Source of the DNA: Anthoceros angustus
Lineage: Eukaryota > Streptophyta > Anthocerotopsida > Anthocerotales > Anthocerotaceae
Reading direction: 5' to 3'
Length of the DNA stretch: 64,000 bases
Assembly (NCBI GenBank): GCA_010909165.1
Contig: MU008184.1
Location: 744,001-808,000, forward strand
Made by a program: the position numbers and the translations under genes. The notes under the pieces were generated by a model. That model was not told the DNA's origin and did not search any database. It saw nothing but the letters and a program-made list of their open reading frames with translations. Below, one piece after another: positions 1-12,693 of this stretch; within the stretch, counting starts at the first letter, position 1; each line of letters starts with the position of its first letter.

Positions 1-24
1 AGGGGTCCGTTCAGACGTATGGAG

Positions 25-982
25 TCAGGAATCCTCGATCGTCCTCCTCCGAGTCCGTTTGGCTTTTGCCTCCTCCCCTCGGCGCCCTTGCCGCTCCACT
101 TCGGCGGGGCCTCCGGTCCTTTCGGGCGCTCGCTCAAGCTCTCCTTCCTTGAGGAGCTCGAAATGCCCCATACATGGATCGGTATGGGGCGGCCCAGATG
201 GCGAGGCTTCTCGGTCACAGCTTGCGAGCCTCTGGCTAAGCAGGCGAAATAATCCTTCCCAGTCCGCCCTCTTTCCGGCGCTGCGGGAATACCAGTGATT
301 ATCACCAAGGTGATCCACCTTGGTGAGTAGGTTCGATGGACAATGATCGGGCCACCGCCTCGGTATCAGCAGTCGGATATCGACCAACCGTTGGTGGTCG
401 TTGCGTCGAGCCTTAGCATGCTGTGGGGCCCTATCTTCCCGCCTTGAGGGCTCGGCACCCTCCCCTCTTCCTCCTTTGGGCGGTTGTAGGCCGCCTCGGA
501 CCTCAAGGTCCATCGCCTTGGGTCCTCCGGAGGTTCTTGGACCGCACCTCCTTATTGACCGCCCGCATCTTGGCGAACTCCGGACAGTGAGTGTCAAATG
601 TCGGACCATGGAACACATCCAAATGCCACTCCTGCACCAATTCTCCACTTCCTGGGCAGGCCCAAAGTCCGGATAGCGCGGGTCACAATGTTGCGCTCCA
701 CAAGGTTCCATGGCTCCCAAACTTCCTTGGCTTTTGGGTGCCATCGCCTTCTCCTCCTTGGTTCTTGTAGCGCTTGAGAGGCTGGCAGCACGTTGCGCCT
801 TCTTCGCCGTTCGGCTCCGACCTCAGCGGTGAGCGCAGCGGCGTCTGAGTGTCCACGAGATACCGCCAGGCCGGTTGCGGGCGCAAGAGATCGCGAGTGT
901 CTCGGTGCCGTGACCTTCCTTCCGCTCCTTGGGAGTAACCGGGCGGGGCGCCTCTTCCACATCCGTGGCGAGTGCATGGCAC
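25..982 (-). pseudogene. Unclassified minus-strand coding remnant
   Basis: Three overlapping minus-strand reading frames (982-683, 977-594, 744-25) appear to be one coding region broken by frameshifts. The 239-residue frame is rich in Arg, Gly and Pro and ends in a basic tail. An alternative frame near 600-700 reads DVFHGPTFDTHCPEFAKMRA, which looks like ordinary protein. No catalytic motif, zinc knuckle or membrane segment is visible. A retroelement gag is the likeliest origin given the neighbourhood, but I cannot name a family. Confidence 0.3.
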
Positions 983-1385
983 TTACGCCTCCGCTTACTC
1001 ACGCCTTGGCGTACCTACGGCCTTCGCCGCGCGCGATCCAGCGTGAATACTGCTATAACTCTGGCAGGTCACGGTCTGGCGGTGCATGCCGTTCTCACTC
1101 GAGTTGCCCACGTGGCGTCGCTGGTCCGCTCCACGGCTCAACTCTGAGTTACTTTCAGGCGTGCCACCACAGGTCTTGGAGTGGGTCCGGACTTATCACA
1201 TTCGTGGCACCTACCATAGTAGGTCTGATGCGTTCCTCACTCGGTCCGGAGTATACTCAGTGTCTTGTCAGTGCTACCCATGCTTATTTCCCCTTTTCGC
1301 CTCATTTTATCCTTTACTCCTACAAAAAACAAACCCTACCTAATTTCTAACCCCGGGGAAGTCCGTAGACAGTCACAGTGAAGAT
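983..1385. other. No gene recognised
   Basis: Mixed-composition sequence between the minus-strand remnant and methyltransferase copy A. The plus-strand frame here has no recognisable motif. No LTR end, TIR or tandem repeat was seen. Confidence 0.4.
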
Positions 1386-2989
1386 GTCTGGTTGGTAGAC
1401 TGAAACCGTTGTGCATTGCGAGTGTCGGCGCATATGCGGGATAGGGTGGATGAAGTATTCGACCTTTGGGAGAAAGGTGAGCTACTAGGGCGGGGAAACA
1501 AAAAGGCGGCAAAGAGGAAAATCAAGCGTGGCGGCCTGAACTGAACCGGTGATGCGAGATCCGAATCTTATTATAAAGCCAATGCATGATGGCGGGTGTT
1601 CGAGGAATGCCTCGGGAGGCGGTGAGCGTATTATGCTATACGGAAAGTAATTCGAGGAGAGTTAAGCGTGAGCGGCATGAAGACATGGATCATAAAGGCA
1701 AAAAAGTTAAATGTGATACAAGCGACTTTACATTCGGGTTTTACGGTGTACGTCATTTGCAGAGGTTGAGAGAGAGTACCCACGGCACTCGACGACGGAT
1801 GATATCGCAAAGTTTCAACCGGTCTTCGACCACATCGTAAGTTATTCTCGTTGCTATCGGGTACTGTGGATTAGGGTGCGCGCACTTGTTTGCGCATCCC
1901 CATCAGTCAAATTTCACAATGCTTTTTGGTACTCGCGCTTTGCGGCGAAGAGTACAAAGAAAAGTCATTCGAGATAGCTTCAAAGAGCATATCAGCGCGG
2001 CAAGGCGGAAGAGGTGGAAGACCTTGAGAGAATTAGCGAGAGGAGGACAATGGCTAAACTATCACGTTCCAAGTCCCAAAAGCAAATAGAAAGTCGGTAC
2101 CAAGTAATTCGGTGATATTCGCGAAATGGCGGCTATCTTGGAAGCGGGAATACAAGCTGCTGGTTGTTGATTTGCCAAGAGGAATGTGTCGAGAATCACG
2201 GGATCGAGGAGATGACATCCGAAGATTATGAAAAAATCATGGATGGGTTCATGGCGATGTGATGCAAAACCTTTGAGTGGTATTTATGCATGGTCGGATC
2301 GGATCACGGGGCGTTGAATGCGCTTCGTAAATGGTGTGCACGCGGAGGTGTGTATACCATGGTGTGGGAGAAAGATAATTTGATTGCGGATGAAGGTCTA
2401 TATGAGAATTGCGAGTACTTTACAGTAGGGTATGGTGTCCACCCTACCGTCGAAGATATGAGGAAATGCGGTCTGGCAGCATCGGGGAGATTAGAGCCAT
2501 GCAGCTTTCATTGAACCAGTCGTGAAGAAACTTGAATGTGTCAAGCGATGGACATGTTGTAAACCCTTACGAGAAACCAATAGGGCTTATGGTTACGCTT
2601 TATGACCTTTTCACGGAGAGGAGTGGGTAATAGATGGGTGCTCCGGGAGCGGCAGTGGTATATTGGCAGCATTATTGGAAGGCCGCAATTGCATCGCCAT
2701 CGACCAGGAGCAAAGGAGCACCATTTTCATTGATCAACGGATAATAGGGCATGAGGTTTTCCCCAGTGATGAGGAAGAACTGACAACCAAACCACATAAG
2801 CGAGGGCATCCGGTTTTTTTCGCAAAGGAGTTAGCAGGCGGAAGGTCTATCAAGTCGAGAGCGTCGTTTCTTCATTTAACTCATGGCACTTCCACTCCCA
2901 TCGATCTTCAGGATTTGAGTCAATCCGGGGACCACGAGAAGAAAGGAAAGCAACAGAAAGGATCAAAACACCAGAAGAAGCGTCGATGA
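1386..2989 (+). pseudogene. Beta-class amino-DNA-methyltransferase family, copy A (broken)
   Basis: Broken gene of the same family as the minus-strand gene at 45-50 kb. Matching blocks occur in the same order. A DEVFDLWEKGELL stretch near 1450 corresponds to DKIFTKWEAGELP in copy B. LLVVDLPRG near 2160 sits where motif IV is expected. KWCARGGVYTM near 2330 and ENCEYFTVGYG near 2410 correspond to GKGGMVSF and ETVEYVTVG. Motif I is WVIDGCSGSGSG with LLEGRNCIAID (2620-2705). The order, motif IV before motif I, is that of beta-class N4-cytosine/N6-adenine enzymes. A likely intron lies at 1838-1907 (GTAAGT donor, CATCAG acceptor). Several frameshifts and in-frame stops are present. The motif IV residues DLPR differ from the usual S/D-P-P-Y/W. 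The C-terminus (to 2989) is Lys-rich. I am fairly sure of the family and not of activity. Confidence 0.62.
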
Positions 2990-3479
2990 GCAAGAAACAG
3001 CCCTAGCGGTGAAAGATCCCACAGGACATTCGGCATTCTGAGACGTTGGCATGGGCGGATCTATAGGGCAAACCCAACACATCAAATTCTTGATTGTGAT
3101 CCTCGCCTCTGATCTATCAGCGATGACATTATTGTCCGAGATCGAAACACAAGCGTTTGAGAGTTGCACGATTGAGAATGTGAACATAAATTAGGGTTTG
3201 GCGGTGCGGGCGCACATGTTTGCGCCTGAAATGTAATATTTTCACGATATACACAAGTCCACAAGGTGGACTACGGTTTCATCTTTGTCATTATTATTGT
3301 GCATTTCAATAACACACATTATGTGAAAGCAAGCGCTTCTTCGTTATAGGAAAACACGAGGGTTTGCTACAGAATAGCCGATTTGTGTTCGGATTTTGCA
3401 TGGCGCAAAAAGGGGTCCATCCTTAGACATGTGCAAGAAGGGGTTACTGGAGAAACCCCTTTCTACCCAGACGCTGTTC
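2990..3479. other. Non-coding, AT-richer spacer
   Basis: No coding region recognised. The right part (about 3270-3480) is probably U3 of the copia LTR whose end lies at 3574, but it does not resemble the second LTR copy at 55.3-55.7 kb, so the LTR start cannot be placed. Confidence 0.4.
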
Positions 3480-3574
3480 CTTATGGTTGTAACAGCCTAT
3501 ATAAAGGCTTTGCACTTTCAATTTCATAAGCAATGAAAACATCTTTTGCTGAGAGCAAGGCGTGATTTTCATCA
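3480..3574 (+). repeat. Ty1/copia LTR, 3' end (R/U5)
   Basis: About 95 bases match 55,735-55,829: a TATATAAAG box, then a shared stretch running through CAATGAAAACATC and GAGAGCAAGGCGTG to a TCATCA terminus. The copy here is directly followed by a tRNA-Met primer-binding site, so it is the 5' LTR of a plus-strand copia element. Confidence 0.75.
3498..3506 (+). promoter_or_regulatory. LTR TATA box
   Basis: TATATAAAG, about 70 bases before the LTR end. The second LTR copy has TATATAG at 55,753. Confidence 0.6.
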
Positions 3575-3586
3575 TGGTATCAGAGC
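3575..3586 (+). other. Copia primer-binding site (initiator tRNA-Met)
   Basis: TGGTATCAGAGC immediately follows the LTR terminus. This is the standard plant Ty1/copia PBS, complementary to the 3' end of initiator tRNA-Met. Confidence 0.88.
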
Positions 3587-3978
3587 ACGTTGCTCTCCAT
3601 TTTGTGCGTGCGCAGTTTCAAGCATTTAAGGAGCTTATCTAGGAGACACTTTCCAATCTAGCACCTAGCTAGATGGATTGTGTGCATCTTAGAATTGCTG
3701 CTCTTTTATGTTTTCTTCTCATGCTAACATTTCTTTTCTAACAATGCTTTTATGCACTAATTCCTTGTCCTCCCTCCATGGAAGTGTTTTTCCTTAGAAG
3801 GAGGTGGCCTAGAATTAGGAAAAGAGATTGCCCTGCAAGACAACAAGAATAAGTTAGGAACAAGAACATTAGAAGCAATAGAAGTCCACACATCATTGCA
3901 GGAGAAATAGAAGAAACATCATCCTGCATAGCTAACTTCATTGCATCCATTCTAATTTCTAAATCAGATCAAGGGAAG

Positions 3979-5103
3979 TTGATTAATCTAGCTAGACGTG
4001 ATTTGCTAGAAGTTCTTAGCCCAATCCACGTCAAAGCCTTAGAGCTAGCACTCCAACACATCCCGAATTTGACAACTGGTACTAACTCTCCTAAACCTTC
4101 TAGTCGGCAAGGCCAAGACATAGAAACTCATAAAATTGACAACCTAGATAGACAACTATCATTTCTTAGAATCCAACATCTTGATTTCAAGGGAGAGCTA
4201 GCTGAACTAAGGACAAAGGTGTCCATCCTCTCTAAGTTCCAAGCTGTGCAGGAATTTAAGAGTAGGTCGTCATCTCCTGATGCAAGTTATTACGCAAGGG
4301 AGGAGTTTCTAGCATGCAATAGAGAAGAAGAACAGCTGTATCGCCGAGGCTTAGTCCTCTAGATACTTTGCTTCTATGGAGTAGTTAACGAAGAAGTACC
4401 AGTGTCACCACACACACCCAGAATGGATCCTCCTAGAAATACTAATCATACTTTGATTAATCATTATGGTGACAGCTTTAAAGAGAAGGACAGGTTCAAT
4501 GGAAAGAATTATTATGTTTGGGCTATACGGATGAAAGGAGCCTTACGACAACGAGATCTCTGGGAGATAGTCGAAGGAAGACTTCCCTGACCCACTGAAA
4601 GATTTGAAGCGCACCTTCCAAGCTCCTGGGACGTCAGGGACGAGAAGGCGCAAGATCTTATCATCAATGGACTTTCGGAGCAGATGGTGATACAAGTAGG
4701 TCATGCAAAGACCTCCCACGACATGTGGGCTCACCTTGCTCAACTCTACTCCTCAATGGATGTTATGAGTATCGTTGCCGCCTCCCATAATTTCCGCAAC
4801 CTTCAAATGAAGGAGTCTGATTCCATTGAATATCATATAAGTGCTTTTCGACTGGCGAGATCTCAACTTGAAGCTGCAAGTGGCATCCTTGTCCATGAGT
4901 TGGAAGCAAATGTTATCCTTCTATCTTCTTTGCCGCCGTCTTATAGAGCTTTTGTCACGACTCAAAATGTTGTCTTGCGTAATGCAAGAAGGGAGGCAGA
5001 TGAGAATCCACTTGGAGACATTAAGCTCAGCATCGCCGAACTCATAGGAGCGTTGATGCAAGAGGAATCAAGTCGGCGACACTCCAGAGCCAATAAGCGG
5101 TGA
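3979..5103 (+). pseudogene. gag: Ty1/copia gag, fragmented
   Basis: Three consecutive plus-strand frames (3979-4362, 4402-4590, 4684-5103) encode copia Gag, which forms the virus-like particle. The middle piece has the gag_2/UBN2 signature, with FNGKNYYVWAIRMKGALR followed by LWEIVEG. The last piece carries the helical remainder (MWAHLAQLYSS, LPPSYRAFV). The first frame (INLARRDLLEVLSPIHVKAL) is a less typical leader. Stops between pieces break the gene. The zinc knuckle and protease are not here but at 19.2 and 21.1 kb, so the element has been split by insertions. Confidence 0.78.
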
Positions 5104-5389
5104 TGTTCCTTTGGAAGGGAGCAGCGGAAGAGAGGCAGGCGGGGTTACTTCCAGCGACCCCATTCCAATGACAACTCTCGAGGCGAGAACCTTCTTCTTC
5201 TTCAACACCTATAAAACAGTGTTTCTCAGCATAGGGGTTTGTCTCCGAACCCCATTTTGGCCCTAACCATCCCGAAATGCACATGTCTCATTTCATTGTT
5301 TAGTGATTTTGAACCACGCCCATGCATCCAAGGCCCAAAAGAAGACCCTAATGTGCAAATCCGCTAAATGCGGACACCTTTGTACCAAG
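5104..5389 (+). other. Left flank of LTR-element insertion; target CCAAG
   Basis: Sequence between gag and the inserted element. Its last part can be read as MCKSAKCGHLCTK. Joined across the target duplication (CCAAG at 5385-5389 and 17357-17361) the frame continues WLDDRDLCSKESEC. This Cys-rich frame may be coincidence; I do not recognise it. Confidence 0.4.
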
Positions 5390-8300
5390 TGTGGGAGGAA
5401 AACCGGAGGCTTAGGATTCACCCTCTAGTGGCCACATTATCCAGCCGCTAAATATAGGTTTAGGTCCCATGAGACTCTTGTTTGTCGGTCACCCGGCATC
5501 AAGGCACAAACCACCGCCTCTTCCACCCCCAAGCTCCCTCACACAGTGGAGCAACTTCAACTCACTCCACAGCGGCCACGCCTCACCATCTTGCTCGTCA
5601 ATCACGCTTCTAGACCTACAACGACACCCTCGACTATGGGTCCACACCGGCGGTAGGTCGGTGACTACGCGTGGGACCCCCTACAGCGACTTCACCACCC
5701 GTGATCGTCCACTATTCCTTTCCCATCGCCTTCCCACAATTGGCACCCTCAACCACCAACTCGGCGGCGGCGCGCCACTCGCCTTTGCTCGTGAATCACC
5801 ACTCCACTGGACCTACAACGACATCCCTCGGTCGTGGGTCCACGTGTAGGTCCTCTCGCACGTAGGGACCCCCTACGGTAGCGCGACTTCTCCACCCGTG
5901 ATTTTGAGACCTTAGCTTCGGTCTCGGTTTGGTGCGATTTGGGACCCTCCCTTAGGCTCGACTTGGGCCTTCTTCTTACTCTAATCTCTACCTACTCCTC
6001 TACTCAACATTCAGCTCCACATTCTCCTCAACACTCACCTCAACTCAACTCCTCATCCTCCTAATCTAACCTTACTTCAAGCTCAGCCCTAGCTCGCCCT
6101 TCACAAGCTGCACAGGGTGCCTACAAGCCAACAAGTTCTTCCTTGGGCGGGGTTGCTATGAGTTTGCAGACGGAGAACCTCCGAGTCTTTCCTGTAGTCT
6201 ACCCTCAAGCCGAGTTCCTTGGGCATCGCCACACACCCAAGCAAAGCAATTTCACGAACCATTCACAAGGGAGCAACTGCGGGCGCCCGCAAGGGCAGCC
6301 CTCCGCCAAGCACTCCGACCACAACTCCTCTCTACGGACCTTCGTTAGCTTGCGGCGCACGAACTTCCTTCACAAGGAGCAAAGGACTCGCGAGTTTGGG
6401 AGCGCAAGACCGATAATTTTACTTCACAAGCTCCCTCCTTTTATAGGGAGGTCCTCACCACCTCCCACAGCGCGCCCTCAGCCGCCTCACTCCTTATTTT
6501 TAGTGTATCCTAGCCGGACTTTAAGTTCGACATCCAAGCATCTTGGGTAAAATTCTATTCTAGCAACTTCACCTATGTGAGCCTTAATGGCTCTGTCAAC
6601 ATTCCTATCCATCTAGCTAGTCAACACACCCTCTTGGGTTGACAAGCATTCTGTCCTCCTCTAAAGAAAGTCTCCCCAAGCAATGAGCCCACGCTCCAAG
6701 CTACCACCTCTTCAATTACCTCTAGATGTCGCTCGCTGGTGATCCCTACGGATGTGGGGCCACCCTCTACACCTCCTACGGACGTAGGGTCAACTTCTTA
6801 TGGCCCTACGCCTCCACTCTCCTTTGCAAGAAGGTCTCCCGTGGCGGATCTTGCTCCATGCCTTCCTCTTCCTCCTCCAGTCATCCTCTCGGCCTTCCAT
6901 ATACAGCCGGATGTGTTGGGCTCTTCTCCACGGCTCCCTCGGTTTCTCGCACAATTGCAGCTCTTCTTCGCCACACAAAATCCACCAAGAGAGCAACTTC
7001 TTTTCCACCCTCTTCACTCCCCCAGTCCCAAACTTGATGTCCTCACCCTCCTGACTCCTATGCTTCAAATCCCTCACTTGCAAGGTCCTAGGCACAAAAT
7101 TCAGCCTTGCCCTCTTCACGGTTGTGCTTCAAATCCCACAACTCCTTCTGCGCACACCTCCTTCTCCTTGCACACACGGGCTCGCGTTCCCACCAAGTCC
7201 CTCTAGCTTTCCTGCATGCATGGCTCTTGGATTCCTCATGAGCTTCCTAGGTGCCACTCCCTACGCTTGCATGGCCACACCTACCTCACATATTTATGTA
7301 TTATTATTCCTAGGCCTCTTTAACAACTTCCTATGGCAAGCTGCCCGTGGGAGACCTCACCACTCCTACAGTGGGAGACACTCTCCTCCTACCCATCTAC
7401 CTACCTAACTAATGCCGTAGGGAGCACTCTACCCTACATCCTACCCATGTGGGGCCACCTGGTCACCCTACATACTACCCCGCATCTCTATCCCTACTTG
7501 TTCCCTACATCGGTAGGGGCAGTGCGTGGACACGCACCGTCCTACCCATACATGACACATGTACATACATGAGTGCACCTCCTTCTGCTCCTAGGTGCCT
7601 CCCTACACTCCAGTAGGGTGCACCTCCCTCCTACGTGGGAGTGCCATGCCCCTCGTCCACTACCATCCTACACTTCCACTCGTTCTCTACCCTACGTACC
7701 ACTTTTGACACCCTATACCTCAGCTGTCCATGTAGGAGCCCCTCCATTCTTGTAGGGCCAACTATCACCCTACACCTACCCACAGGGCTCTCATGTGACT
7801 TCACAAATATAATAAGTTGAAACACCTCACACAAAAGGTGCCCCATCCGATCCACCCTAGGACGCTTAACTTTGGAGTTCTTACACTTCATTGTCCAACA
7901 CACCAAATTGGCTTGCACAACACTCATGAATAAAATGAACTTATTCCCGTGAACTCCTCACCTCAACAACATCTCGTATCAACCCTCCTTGCTACCCATT
8001 TCTCCTCGCGGCCACCACGGCCTCCCTTCACTTTGACTTGCATGCAGAATTCCGCCGTCATGATGCACACCCGTTGTGATCCCTTCACCATGTTGCGGCC
8101 ACACCACGCCTTCCTATGGTTTGGCCACACCTCCATCTTGCAGCCCGGCTACAAATTCAACTGCCGTGAGTGCTCTACCACGGCCTTTCCTAGTTCAACA
8201 ACGCCATCCTCACATCGTGACTCCATTGAGAGCACTTCCATGTGCCTCGGCACATGGCCTCCTCTTGCAACCCTTGTGGCTGCTCACCTCAACATGAGCT

Positions 8301-9003
8301 CCTCGCTCCCATCCTTGCACCAATTCTGCTCCTCTCTCGCTTGAGCTCCCAACCTAGAGCCCCGGATCTGCACAATTCCACCATTACGGGCACTTGGCCC
8401 ATCTTCCTACAACCCTTGCCACATCTCTACCTAGCAGTCCTCCTTCGCAAAATCTCAGCAATGAGCACGCCCATGTCTCACTTCTTCCACACATGTGGCA
8501 AATTACTTTGCCTTCCTCAAACTTGGTGGTGGTCCCCAATAATCAGGCCTTTGCCTCTGCAAGCCTATCAATTTGTAGGCAACCTCAAGCTACTTCCTTG
8601 GCTTAATTGCCTTCACCCTTTCCTACCGTGGTAGGAGCTACTCCTGTGGGTGGGTCATCAAAAGCTAGCTGGGCGCTTACCTCGGTGGGACATTCTCCTA
8701 CCCATACCTACGGGGTAGGAGTTCTCTCCCTTAGCCTACCGTGGTAGGAGTTTCTCCTGTGGTAGGATACCTCCTGCAGTGGGACATCTCACCGTTCACA
8801 TGTCTCCTACCCTCCTCACTAGAAGGTCATTTGATCCGTTTCTTTTCCCTAAGTATCCTCTGCCTTCCCGGCATCCCTGACTCCGGCTTCAATCGGAACA
8901 AAAACATTTCTCGCATGTTTCCACCAAACCATTTCTATCAAAAGCATTCGGACTGTTCAAAAACAACTCACTTAAACCGGTTGCCCAAACTTTTGCGTTC
9001 CAT
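5390..9003 (-). repeat. LTR of the LARD-like element (3' LTR in element orientation)
   Basis: Direct repeat of 12694-17356, about 1 kb shorter because the other copy has extra internal duplications. It is C-rich on this strand; the Pro/Ser/His-rich frames inside are composition artefacts. It contains an uninterrupted version of the site (near 8230-8245) that is occupied by the TIR element in the solo LTR. Confidence 0.8.
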
Positions 9004-9018
9004 ACTCCCCTCCTCACT
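9004..9018 (-). other. Polypurine tract of the LARD-like element
   Basis: The minus strand reads GAGGAGGGGAGTA directly before the LTR start (TGGAACGC). The gypsy element at 34,543-34,558 has a nearly identical tract, GAGAAGGGAGTA, before its LTR. Confidence 0.6.
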
Positions 9019-11192
9019 GTTTGCGTCCTGAAAACAACCTGGTACTCCACCTTCCACCCATTCATCTGGTAGCAAATCATCATGTTAGATTCCCACACGT
9101 CCTTTCACATACCATCCCCCACCTCTCCATCTCTTCATGTTGTAAGACATCTTCAAATTCAAGCCTATCCTAAATGTGCCTTAGATCTCCCAAGCCTCCC
9201 CTTTTCCTCATCCTTGAAACTTCAAAAGCTTGCAATTCCTCTCTTCAAGGCTTTGGTCATCCTCCTTCCTCAAGATGTCCACTTCAATCCTAATTCCTCC
9301 TCAAATTCTTCCAACTTCCTTCAAGTGACTCTCTCCACCTGTTCTTGCCGTCTTCCATCTCCAATCTTGAGCATGTCCCTACTCGAGACCATCATACGCG
9401 CTTCCACACCGCCATGTGGGAGTCCCTCATGATTTCCGTTTTCTCTTCTCCTTGCCAACTTGGCCTCCACTTGCAGCCCTCTTGACTGCTCACCCTTTCT
9501 CCTCGCTCGATCCCCAATTCATTAGGTTGCGGCATCTCAGCACAAAACTCCTTCACGGATCCTTGGCTTTCTAACGGCATCAAGACTTGCTCTTGACCTC
9601 TAGGCCAGCCACGCCTTGCTTGTTTCCATCTAGCTTGTTCACCGGTGGATGTTGGTGCTGGCCACAACCCGCCTTCAACTCGGCTCACAAAACTAGCTTC
9701 TCCTGCGTCGATCTGCGGGCATCAGTACTGGTCGTGGACTGTGCATCATCAGTACACCATCTCCCGACCTTCTAGACTCATGTCTAGCCCTAGATCTCTA
9801 GCGATCTCCTTACGTTGCTGCGGTTTCGGCAGCAATTCCTCGACCGTGAATTGGTCGGCCTCCTTCTTGCAATTCCCTGCAAGCATATCTTGAGGTGTGA
9901 TTTCTCCACAATCCTCCTTCATACACATCACCATAGAGCCATCCTCGCTCCTGGGCTCTAGCGCACAGCTCCTCGGACACCATTTTGTGTGCCACTTCTC
10001 CTTCCTCCAAATTGTGATTTCTTGATTTCTCCATCATCCTTGCCACCATCGTGGCGCTTCTCACCAGCAAGCAGCGTCGTTGCCACGCGGCATGCTCAAC
10101 CTCATTCACAAAACCGTTTCCTCCTGTTTTGCCAATCAAGTTTTAGCTTGGTCGTTGGCAAGCTCCCCAACCAAGTTCCGATTTCCTCCCCTTCTTGTTG
10201 GCCTAGCCTCATGTCCAGGTCAGATTGCGCTCCCATGGCGACCTCCTCGCCTTGCTGCACCTCCATGGTCGAATTTTGAGTGATTGCCCGGATCGCCAAC
10301 TCTCCTTCTGCGGTTTACTCAAACTTTTCATGAAGCGCATCTCCTCCTTCGCCCTCTGGCGTGTCCACCTCCCTAGGGCCTTCTCCTCCTCGCGGCCTCA
10401 TGGCGCCTGGCCCGACCTGCCAAGTGGGGCGCCTTCCTGTTCAAAAGCGGTGCTCTCATGTCGTTTTGCTTCTTTCTTTGCCATCGTGATGGCCTCCACT
10501 TGCAGCCTCCTGTGCTCACCCTTGAGAGCATTTCAGCCTCCTCCTCGCGCCCATGCTGGCGCCCTCTTATCCTCTCGGTTCCAGTTGTCCTGCTGCAACT
10601 TTTCACAACTCCCTTCTTGCTCATTTGGCCTCTCTGCTGGCAACAAGGCTTGCTGATCAATCCTTAGGCCGTCTACAACATGCTCACGTCCTCCCCTTGA
10701 CCCGTGGCAACCAACTCCTCGTCGAAATCGGTCATCTGGCCTCAAGTCGCTCTCCGGTTTTGATCGAAAAATGAAAACCCATTCTCATGCTCTTCCGCAC
10801 CTTCTTAAACTCTACCATCTCCTCTACACCTAGGTACTTAGAAATCCTTGCTACCTTACCACATTCTAGCTCTCGTCTTCTATGGCATCATACATTCCCT
10901 CTAACTTCTCGAACTTTTATCAAGAAAGGTCACTCCTTGGCGGACGTGGTGGTACTCTCTTGAAGTAACCATAAATCCCTCTACATAATCATACAAAGAC
11001 TCCCCTCTTCCTTGAGTTCTCGACCAACATGTGATCTCGTTTCTTCTCCCCAAATCTCACATCTTTGTGGTGTGGGGTGGGACTCCCACCACCTCACTTC
11101 CTCCTATCATGGTCAAGGGCGTCCACAAAACTTCACACCTCCCAATTCCACCGCAATATTGGCGGTAAACAAATCTGCACAAGCGGGATGTA

Positions 11193-12466
11193 CTATACAG
11201 ACTTGGGCACACAAGCGCCTCGTCCTCCTAACAAGCAAGGTTGAAAGGGCAGCAAGATGGGCAATAATTCGATCAAGACCTTGAAATCGCCATTAGATCT
11301 CATACCCCAACTTCTCCCGCCAAATCTCACCCTCTTGCCTTCCTCCTCTTGACGACAACTCGAGCTAGAAGAGCTCAACAATCCCACGAAAAAGTCCTCC
11401 TCTTGCGAGCGGAAGATGTACCTTGAAATTACTAACTGGCTCAGTTCTTGACCCTCACCCTTGATCGGCAACTCCTCGGCAACAACCTCCTTCCTCTTGT
11501 TGTCCGTGAGCACAACCTCCTCCTCTTAGACAACTACCTCTTCTTCCTCAACGGAACCCTTGAAAATGTTAGCACATGTAGCTTCCTCTGCAAGAGTTCT
11601 CTCCTCCGCTTCTTCCTTTGCACATCAGCAACTAAGCTTTCTTCATGCACATGATTTCTCCATTCAGTTCACAAATCCCTTGCAGACAAGATGGGGTGAT
11701 CTCCTCTCAACTCCTACACAAAAATTACTTCCTCCCTCCCGACTAGACTTCAAGCACGCTCACACCCCTCAACACACAACTATCCAAACAAAAATCCCCT
11801 CCTACTCTGTTCCACTCATGTTGCTTGGTCCGGATGAGCTAGGCGAACTCACACTCCCTTCCTCTCCTGCAGTAAATTCTCCAACCAAAGTTCTCTGCGA
11901 AAGGGTGTCACCGCACAAAGATTGGGGACGGTTGTGGGATGGTGTCTCCCTAGGTGTGCGTCCCAAGGCTGTGAGCTGGCGGTGATTCTATCAAGGTGCT
12001 CCAAGATCTTGAGACCACGCCTAAAATTCCCCACTGCTCACCCCACCTTCTTCACTTTCTGTTTCGCTGGAAGTTGAGCTAGATCCACCACTCCTGAAGG
12101 TCCAGCGTTGAGAAGGCCCAGTGCTGGTAGCTGAATTTGAATCGCACTCAAGAAATGGTGCCTCCTCCTCGCTTTCCTCTTCATACACCAACTCCTCTTC
12201 AACCACCTCCTTTGTTTATTTGTTAGTGATTTCACGTCCCCTTCTCGAGTTTTCTTCATCTTGGCTCCCCTTGCAGGCAAGGGCAAAAAGCAACCTCCTC
12301 CTCGGCGCCCTTGTCTCCTCCTCCTCCACGAGGCGCCGTGCAACCAGCGTTTTCCTCCCTCAATTGATTTCTTGCGGCTCTTAGATCTCTTGCGATGGCG
12401 GTGGGGTGACCTCCTACTTTCTCCTCTCCCTCCCTCTGGACATGCAAGCATCCTCATAGCCTCCAA
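11193..12466 (-). pseudogene. Gag-like coding traces of the LARD-like element
   Basis: After the PBS the minus strand has a basic frame (12466-12038, Arg/Lys-rich with KSRKKS and RRRRQGRR stretches) overlapping an acidic Ser/Glu-rich frame (12206-12021, including EEESEEEAPFLE and SSSTSSETESEEGG). A further charged frame lies at 11513-11193. Together they suggest a broken Gag or accessory protein, but no diagnostic motif is visible. The rest of the interior (9020-11190, 12470-12670) shows nothing recognisable beyond similar charged minus-strand frames. Confidence 0.35.
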
Positions 12467-12675
12467 AACACGATGGTCAAAGAAAAATCAGCCAACTCCA
12501 CGCACGCCATTCTTGCTGAGAACACAAATCACACCATTCGGGCGTGGAGCTCCTCCTTCACAACGCAGGTTCCGGACGTGAGGCTTCTTCCTAGACCCCG
12601 CTCCACCTCCTTACAAGATCTTCTCGGCTCATCGCAAGCTAGCAACGAAAATCTCAAAATTTCAACGTTCAAACA

Positions 12676-12693
12676 AGTCCCGAGCGCCAAAAA
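12676..12693 (-). other. Gypsy-type primer-binding site (minus strand)
   Basis: The minus strand reads TTGGCGCTCGGGACTTG directly after the LTR terminus CCTCCCACA. The TGGCGC start is typical of plant Ty3/gypsy PBSs. Confidence 0.72.

Noticed and set aside
3353-3362. AACACGAG as a TIR of a methyltransferase element around copy A
   Set aside because: Only seven or eight bases match, with no subterminal repeats and no partner on the left side.
5469-9432. Numerous Pro/Ser/His-rich plus-strand ORFs
   Set aside because: They come from C-rich LTR sequence, change frame between copies, and lack motifs.
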